Assembly: GCA_033344895.1 (NCBI GenBank)
Contig: JAWPMN010000001.1
Coordinates: 4,100,001 to 4,164,000, forward strand
Direction of reading: 5' to 3'
DNA length: 64,000 nucleotides
DNA from: Alphaproteobacteria bacterium
GTDB lineage: Bacteria; Pseudomonadota; Alphaproteobacteria; UBA8366; Aestuariispiraceae
The translations under genes were made by a program, and so were the position numbers. Below, piece after piece: positions 37,201 through 46,200 of this stretch. Each line of letters opens with the position of its first letter. Position 1 is the first letter of the stretch. The notes below the pieces were generated by a model. It ran no database searches and was not told the origin of the DNA. It worked only from the letters and a program-made list of their open reading frames with translations.

Positions 37201-40200
37201 CCGGCACCATCGAACTTCAGTCGGGCGCCTCTGTCGGCGGCACCGGAACACTGGTGAATCATGACGCAATGAGTCTCGATGGCGTGACCATCAACGCCGT
37301 TCTGGATAACGCCACCGGCCTTTCCAGTATCGGAAATATCTCGGTGGGGTCCGGGGACACGCTGATCATCAATGGTCGCCTGTTGAACCGGGAGGCGGCG
37401 GTTCTGAACGTCGACGGCGGAACCCTGAGCGGGTCCGGCACGGTCGAACACCAGGGCACCTTCGCGACAAACGGCGCGAAGATCGACGACGAACTGACCT
37501 TCGAAGGCACCATGCAGATCAGCGGGTCCGGCACCGCACTCACGGTCGACGGAACGGCCCGCGGCGACATCCTGGTCGATGCCGCCACCGCGACCGCCAT
37601 CGACGGCGACGGCACACTGGAGATCACCGGCGGCACGATCGATGGCGCCGGGCTGCGCCTTTCGACCAGCGTCGACGTCCTGCAGGACGGCACCCTGAGC
37701 TTCACCGAAAGCACCGGCCGGATTTCCGTCGTCGGCAGCGACTGGGTATTTGGCGATGATGCCGGTTTCGGCGATACGAACGGTACCCTGACCATCAACG
37801 GCGGGGCACGGGCCGGCGTCGCAGAGAATGCAGACTTTCATTACGACAGCACGTCGATGGCACACCTCCAGCTTTCGGCGGGTGGCGCCGCCGAATTGTT
37901 TGGCGACGGCACATTTACCGTATCGGGCGGCACGCTCGCCGTTGATGACGGTACGTTGACCGCCTCAATCAATCGATTTGTAAACGAAGCGACATTCAAT
38001 ATTGACGATACCGGAATGTCCTTCACGGGCACTCAATTCTCCAATACCGGCGGCTTCAATGTCCTGAACGGCGATGTGTATTTTGCGGAAACGTTGTCAG
38101 CGAGCAATTCCGGGACGATTACGCTGGATGCAGGCGACAACCAGGGATCAATGGTCCTCGGCGGCGGAACCTTCGCGAACAGCGGTACAATCGCCTTCGA
38201 CAGCACCAGCGGCAGCAACAACAGCGCCACCCTCACGGGGCTGAACGATGCCAACCTAAACAATAGCGGAACAATTCGGTTCTCCAATGAGGGCAGTGCC
38301 ACCGTACTTCACAAGCTGGAAACGGATGTTTCGAACACCGGGACAATTGCCGTCGATGGAGATACCCGTGCCCGGTTCGGCGATCCGGAAAGCGATGACG
38401 ATCACGTCCTGGATTCGCGCGACGGCACAATCGACGTCGACAGCAATGGCACGTTGGAAATTCGATCGACTCTGACATTGGGCGACGATTCAGAGCTTGT
38501 TGGGGCGGGCACCCTCGCCTTCCAAAATGGATCCGAACTCAATATCGCGGATGGTGAGACGTTTTCTCTGGTCGAAGCCACCGGCGGAACGACGGGAACC
38601 GCCACCGTCGGATCACCTCAGACGACTCCCTACAGTGTAACGAAGTTCAAACCCACCATCGAGGTACTGAGCGATGGCCGGTTGATGACAAGCACAGTGC
38701 GTTCCGGCGACGCATTTCTGGACATTTCTATATTAGATCCCAACAGCGGCGCCTTTGTTGATGGTCATTCCGTCGGCGTCGGCCAACAAAGCCAGTTTGC
38801 CCTGACACAGTTGACGGATGGAACCTTCCGCCTTGTAACCGAAAACGTACAGGCGACACGCAACAGATTGCGTCTGTATGAGTTCGATTCTGAGTTGACC
38901 TTCGTGGACAGTTCTTCAATCGGCGACTACACCTCCAGTACGGCCGCATTTGATGACCTTGAAGTTCTGGCAAAGAGTGACGGTGGCCTCGTTATCGTTT
39001 CCCAGAACCGATCTGAAGATGAGATTCAACTGCTCTACGTTGACAGTGGCGGCAGTATTACTGAAACAGTCACCCACACATCATCGATCATGGATTCCGG
39101 CATCGACGCCGCCATTTTCCCGAATGGCGATGTCGTTGTGTATTTTGCGGAAGATAACGGCAGTGCCATCAACCGCAAGGCGCTCTTCGTCGACGCGGAC
39201 GACCAGACCACAACCCTGCACAATCTCAGTGGCGGCGCTTCAGCCCCGGACATTCCCAAGGCGGTCGCTGTTCTCGATGCTTCGACCTATGTCGAGGCAT
39301 CAATCAGCAGTGACAGCGGTGGCGCCCAGGTTTTCATTCGTAAGGCACCGGGCCAAACCGGCGGAATCGTTCCTTTGCCTGACTTCGATTCCGGAACTTT
39401 TGCAGAAAGCATTGACGTCACCGCGATGAACGACGGTGGGTTCGCTGTCGCCTGGTCGGTGAACACCGGCACTGATGTCGATGTCTTCGTACAGCGATAC
39501 AATGCCTCCGGTGAGGCCGTTGGCAACAAGATCAATGCTACGGTGGCAGGCGATGGCAGTCAGTCCGTCGGCGCGACCGGCGACCAGACCAATGTCCGCA
39601 TTGACATGATGGGCGACAGAGATTTCGTCGTCATTTATGAGAGCGGAAGCGGTGTTGTAAAATACAGTAAAGGCAGCTTTGGAGAGACAACAGCCGGCGT
39701 TGCTCAAGCCGATGTGGCTTTCTCCGGCACGGTTGAATTGACCGGCGGCGGAATTCTGGAGAATGAAACAAACACCGATCTGAATTCCGACGATTTCAGG
39801 ATCACAGACGGTGCGACACTGCAGAATTCCGACACACTGAATGTCTTGTCCGGAACACTGACCAATCAAGGCCAACTCACCAATTCAGGCACGCTGAACG
39901 TTACGGGCACGAGGCTCGACCATGCTGGAGGCACAATCAGCAATTCCGGCGAAATCAACCTGACTGGAAGTGGCGGCAATGTCGCCTCGTTCACCGCAGT
40001 GGATGCGACCATCGGCGGCCTAATTCAGCTGGACGATGATGGCACGGGTTTTGGCGCGCTGATTGACCTTTCGGACAATATCCAGGGCAGCGGCCACAAC
40101 ACGCTGACCAACCAGGGTACGATTGCGGTCAACAATACGGGTGAGTCCGAAAGTGCTGATTTCTCGATCCGGGGCTTTGTGGTCAATACTGGCACGATCG

Positions 40201-43200
40201 ATATCAACCAATCACTCGACTTTGGATATGTAGAGGGGACAAACGGGTTCACGCTGGACACGCGTGACGGCACGATTGAGATTGCTAGCGGGCAACAACT
40301 CAACGTCCGGTACGATAATGGAATAATCGTCGGTTCTGACACATCCCTGTCGGGCACCGGAACGCTGAACCTGAACAGCAACAGCACTCTCACCGTCGCA
40401 AGTGGCGAAAGTTTCACTTACGATTCTGCCAACAGCCCATTCCTCGGGTTTAACGGCACGGTAACTGTCGATGGCAGCGATTTCGTAAACGCCTCAGGCA
40501 GTACGATTTCTATCGGAAGCAACGACATCGTCTCGATTGCGACGACCCATTTCGATAATGACGGCCTTCTGTTGACGGAGAGCGGAACACTAACCCTCGC
40601 GACCAGCAGCTTCGACAACACCGACGGCACACTGACCATTCTGGGCGATTCCGCCGATGCGGATCTGCTGATTCAGAATGACATGACCCTGGGCGGAGAT
40701 ATTCGCCTGGATGCCGGCGACGGCATCTTCTCCGATGCCGACATCGATACCGACGACAACACGCTGACGGTGACCGGAACGTTGCTGTCGACATCCAGCG
40801 GTTCCCTGTCCGCGGACGACAACGATATCTATGGCCATTTCATCAACAATGGCATGTTCGATATCGATCACGATACGGAACTGGAAGGCACCACCGACAC
40901 GCTGGACAGCCGTGACGGGGACATCGCCATCGCCACCGGCAAGACCCTTGAGATCGACGGGTCGCTGACCCTGGGGGCGGATACCAGCCTGACCGGCAAC
41001 GGCACCCTGGTGATGGATGAAAGCCACCTCATCATCGCCGCCGGGGAAACCTTCACCCATGACGGGGCAACGAAGATCGAAATGGTCGATGGTGTGCTGG
41101 AAGGCTCGGGCGCCTTCAGCAACTACGGTACCGTCGTCTTCGATGGGGAGGCTCTGACCTCCACCGGTACGCTTGCGGTGAACACGTTCACCAACTATGG
41201 GCAGATGACCGCCGGCGGCGGGACGCTGACCCTGGCGACGACCGGTTTCAGCAATGCCACCGAAGGGACACAGGACAATACCGGTACCTTGTCCCTGAAC
41301 GCGGGGACACAGGGTACCGCCACGGTCCTTATGGACGAAGATTTCCAGAACGCAGGCGTGTTGGAACTCACCGGCACCGGCAGCCTGGCCCATGCCCTTC
41401 TGACCCATTCCGCCGCGGAAACCCTGGTCAACAACAGTACGGGAACAATTCTCGTCTCATCCTCGGGAACGGCCGGGAACCGCATCCTGGATGTCGAAAT
41501 CGACAACCAGGGCATGCTCGACATCGACGTGAACACCACCCTGACCGCCGGCCATACGCTGGACAGCAGCAGCGGTGCCATCTCGCTGGACACGGCAGGG
41601 ACGCTATCAATCCTAGGCGAACTGGCCCTCGGTCAGTCGTCGACGATCAACAGCACCTCGAGCGGTCTGATCGACATACAAGGCACCCTGAGCGTCGCGG
41701 AGAACGATACCGCGACAAACGAAGGCGCGGTCGATGCCATCGCGCTGGCCAATGGTTCGACGCTGGCAGGCCTGGGAACATTCCGAAACGCCGGCAGCCT
41801 GGAAATCAGCGGCGTCACGCTCAGCATCGCGAACCTCGACAATGACGGAACGCTGGTCGCCGACAGCGGCACATTCGATCTCGGCACGACGACGGCCATC
41901 GACAATGCCGGCGGTACGATCAGTGCGGTCTCGGACGGAGAGCGGGGCGTCATCCAGATCAGTCAGTCCGCGGCCCTCGGCGGTAAGCTGCTTCTGGACG
42001 TGGAATCGGGGTTTGATGGCTCCACCCTGTCCGTGACCGGCAGCGAGAGCCTGACCATTTCCGGCACGCTTCAATCCGTCGAGAACGTCACGCTCGGCCT
42101 GGACAATATTGCGCCGACCCACAGCATTGTGGGATCGATCGTCAACGCCGGAACCTTCGACATCGACCACACCACGGATGTGTCCGGCAACATCAACAGC
42201 ACGAACGGTGATTTCGACATCGCCTCCTCCGGCGGCCTGAACATCACGAGCGGCTACACACTGACCGTCGGCGACGATACCGATCTTTCCGGCAGCGGCA
42301 CGTTGACGATCAAGTCCGGCGCCGAATTGGAAGTCGCATCCGGCGAAACCTTCGCACTGTCTTCCTCAGGCAATCTGGCGGTTGAGTCCGGCGGTAGGAT
42401 TGACGGTTCCGGCACCTGGAACAACGACGGCGATGTGGAGCTGACCGGCGTGGCGCTGCACGTCAGTTCCATCAACAATACCGGCACCCTGACCGGCTCG
42501 GGCGGGACCCTGAATCTCGGGACCACCACAAATGTGGACAACAGCAACGGCGAAATCGTAGTCACAAACGGCACATTGACGTTCGAAACGGCCAGTTTCG
42601 ACAATACCAACGGCACTGTAGAAGTCGCCGCCGGCAGCTCTGCCGCCGTGCTGGATATCAATTCCACGCGCACGTTGGATGGTACGGTGGTCCTGGACAC
42701 GGTGTCCGGTGGCAGCAACCGTTCAACACTGGCGGTCCAAACCGGCGAGTCCCTGACCATTGCCGGTACCTTGATTTCGTCCGACGACGCCAGTGCCGAC
42801 GTCGAACACCAGGCAACCGGTCATGTCGTCAACACCGGCAAGATTCAGGTCTCAGCCGACATCAGTTTCACGGACCGTCTCGACAGTGCCTCTGGCGATA
42901 TTGTTGTCGCGGACGGCAAAAACCTGTCCATCGGTGGAACGTTGGCGGTGGGCCAGGGCGAACTGTCCGGTACAGGCACTTTGAACCTGAATAGCGGTGC
43001 GGTGCTGGACATCGCCAGCGGCGGGACGATTACGATCGGCACACCGGAGGCGTACAATCTCGGAACTGCCGTCGTCGCAAGCGTGACCAACGGGTCGACC
43101 GAAACAAGCCCCGACATGGCTGCCCTTTCCGACGGCAGTTTCTGGGTCGCCTACGACACCGACGGGTCGTTGAGCAACCAGGATCATATCCGGATGTTCG

Positions 43201-46200
43201 ATTCCAATGGCGCAGCGACGGGCACGGTGCTGACGGTCAATGACGGCGGCGATTTCGACGCGACCGGAATCCGCATCGCAACGCTGGGCAATGGCAAGGT
43301 TGTCGCCGGTTATATCGTCGCCGGCGAAGAATCCGTTCTGGAACTGGAGATCTTCAACTCCAACGGTACCAGCACAACGCTGACGCCGGACAGCTATGAG
43401 GCCCTGCCGGGTAAAACCATCACGAGTCTGGATCTGACCGCATTCGGTTCCGGGGCGAGCGAAGGTTTCCTCATGACCTTTGTCGAGGACGGGGACCTGA
43501 AGTATCGGCGCTTCGATTCCGACGGCAACACACTGGGCGCGGTTCAGACCCTGGAGTCCGGGATAAACAGTTCCATCGCGCCGCAATCCGCCGGGCTGAA
43601 CGATGGCAAGGGTGTCATCCTGTATGCGGATGAGACAGGCGCAAGTGATACCATTCTGGCCCAGGTCATTGATACCGACGGCTCGACCCTTTCCACAGTC
43701 ACCCTGGGAACGACGACCGAGACCAAGGAAGTTGATATCGCCGCCCTGACGAACGGCAATTTCGCCGCCGCGTGGAACGACGGCACGAACACCTATGTGC
43801 AGGGCTTCGACGTCAATGGCGGCACGACAACCGCATTGGGGACAATAGCGTCCGGTTCGGTGTTTGATATCGATGTGACCGCCGGTCCGGACGGGGGAGC
43901 CCACGTTCTGGTCAATACCGGCACCTCCCATATCGTCTACAATCTGGACAGTACCGGAGCCGTTCTGGACGTCGAGACGGTCGTCCCCGGCAGTGGTACC
44001 CTTACGGGCAGCGGTGACATCGTCGGCCTGTCGAATGGCAGTTACGCCCTCGCCTACAGCACAGGCGATATCGAAGTCCATACGGCCCAAGGGCTCTCTA
44101 CGACCGCCAATCTGTCCGGAAACAACAACATCACCGGCGCAGGAACCCTCGCCATTGCGAGCGGATACAGCCAATCCATCGACGGCGTGACATTGAGCCT
44201 CAGCGGTGTGTTGAACAGCGGAACGCTGGCGGTGAGTGCCGGTGAAAGCGTGACCCTGAACGGCTCTAACCTTTCGGGCAGCGGCGTTCTGGACGTCGCG
44301 TCCGATCAATCCGGGGCCGGCAACATCGTCCTGACAGACGATTCGACCAATGCGGCAGGCCACACGATCGCCCTGTCCAACGCAGACACCACGCTTTCAC
44401 TGGCGGGGTCCATCTCGACGGCAAACGGGTCGACGCTGGTGAACCAGGGTGTGATCACCGCATCGGCATCGGCCGGCAGCTATGCCCTCGCCGCCAACAT
44501 CGCCAATACCGGCGCGATCATCCTGTCGGACAGCGCAGCCCTGTCTTCCGACGTGGTGCTGGACACCACGGACGGCACGCTGACCGTCCGATCCGGCGAG
44601 GCCCTCAGCGTCAGTGGCAATGTGATTGTCGGCGCCGATACGGAACTCGACGGCCAGCTGAACCTTGCCAGCGCAGGGACGTTGAGCGTCGCCGACGGAG
44701 AAACCTTCGTCTACGACGGAAATGACAATCAGGGGGTCAGCTTCGCATCCGGCGGGACCATTGCCGGTACCGGCACCTTCAACAACACGGATACATCCTT
44801 CGACCTGACAGGGGGCGAAATCGCCGGTTCGTCCCATTTCGACAATGACGCACGCGTCTCCATCGGAAATGGCGAAGGGGTCATCGAAACCACCAATTTC
44901 GACAATGCCGGCGGCACGATCGCGCTCAACGCATCGGAAATCAATGCCAGCACGTTGACCGTGGATTCCGCCCTGACCAATGCCGGGCTGATTTCCGTGC
45001 AGCTCGATGCCGGCGGGCAGCTCTCCGGCATGGATGCCACTCTTCGGACCACGTCCAACGGGCATCTGACGAACAGCGGTACGATATCGGTTCAGGTCGG
45101 TGGGTTCGGAACCCCCGGACAGTTCAATGTCGATATCGACATCACCAATACCGGCCTGTTCGACATCCAGGGCGACACCGTCCTGAGTTCGAACAGGGTA
45201 TTGAACACAAGGGACGGTACGCTGCTGGTCACCGATGGCGAAGCCGCGACCGAACTGACGCTTGATAACGCGACCCTCGTCGTCGGCGGCGACACGGATT
45301 TGGGGATATCCGGACAGTCCAGTGCCGGCACCATCAATTTCGGAACAGCCGGCGTTCTGAACCTGACGAACGGCGAGGATTTCACCTATGCCGCATCGGC
45401 GCCCATTCTGGACTTCTCCAGCGGCGGATCCATAACGGGGTCCGGTACGATGTCGATTGCCGGGACGTTGAACGTCGGCAATGCGTCCATCGACAGCGCG
45501 GCCCTCATCGACAATGACGGACGGGTCATTGTCGAAGACAACACGCTGGAACTGCGGCCGGCCGGTTTCGACAATGACGGCGGGACTCTCTCGATCAATG
45601 CCAACGCGTCGGCTGGGGCCGTCAGCGTCGTGACAAGTGGCAATCTGGGCGGCACGGTCGTGCTGGACAGTGTCGGCAGCGGCAATGACGACGCGACACT
45701 GTCTGTCGCTTCCGGTCAGAGTCTCACCATCACCGGAACGCTGGTATCGCAGGACAGCGCCGGATCGGGCTTAAGCCATGAAGTGTTCGGGACGGTGGTC
45801 AGCACAGGCCTGGTGAAGGTCGATGCCGAACTGAACATCAACGACGTTCTGGATTCGACCGACGGCGATATCTCAATCGCGACGTCCCAGATGATCGATC
45901 TGGATGGCACGCTGTTTGTCGGATCAGATACGGATTTTGAGGGCGACGGCACCCTGTTCCTGGACGACAACGCCGTCCTGAGCATCAAGGAAAACGAAAA
46001 CTTCACGTATGACGGAGACAACATCGTGCTCTCCTTCGGAGAGGGCGAGGTCTCGTCCAGTAGCGTTGCAATAACTGGTGCGGGCACCTTCACTGTCGAA
46101 TCCGACCTGACATTGGGCACAGATACCACGGTCTCGGTCTCTCATCTCATCAATGATGGCGAGACACTCAGTGTCCTCAACAGCAACACTCTTCAACTGA

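Noticed and set aside
35913-37865. Long minus-strand open frame opposite the giant gene (also at 31988-33352 and 42852-44363)
   Set aside because: They mirror the GC-rich, low-complexity coding strand, show no family motifs or proper starts, and lie entirely within the well-supported giant gene.
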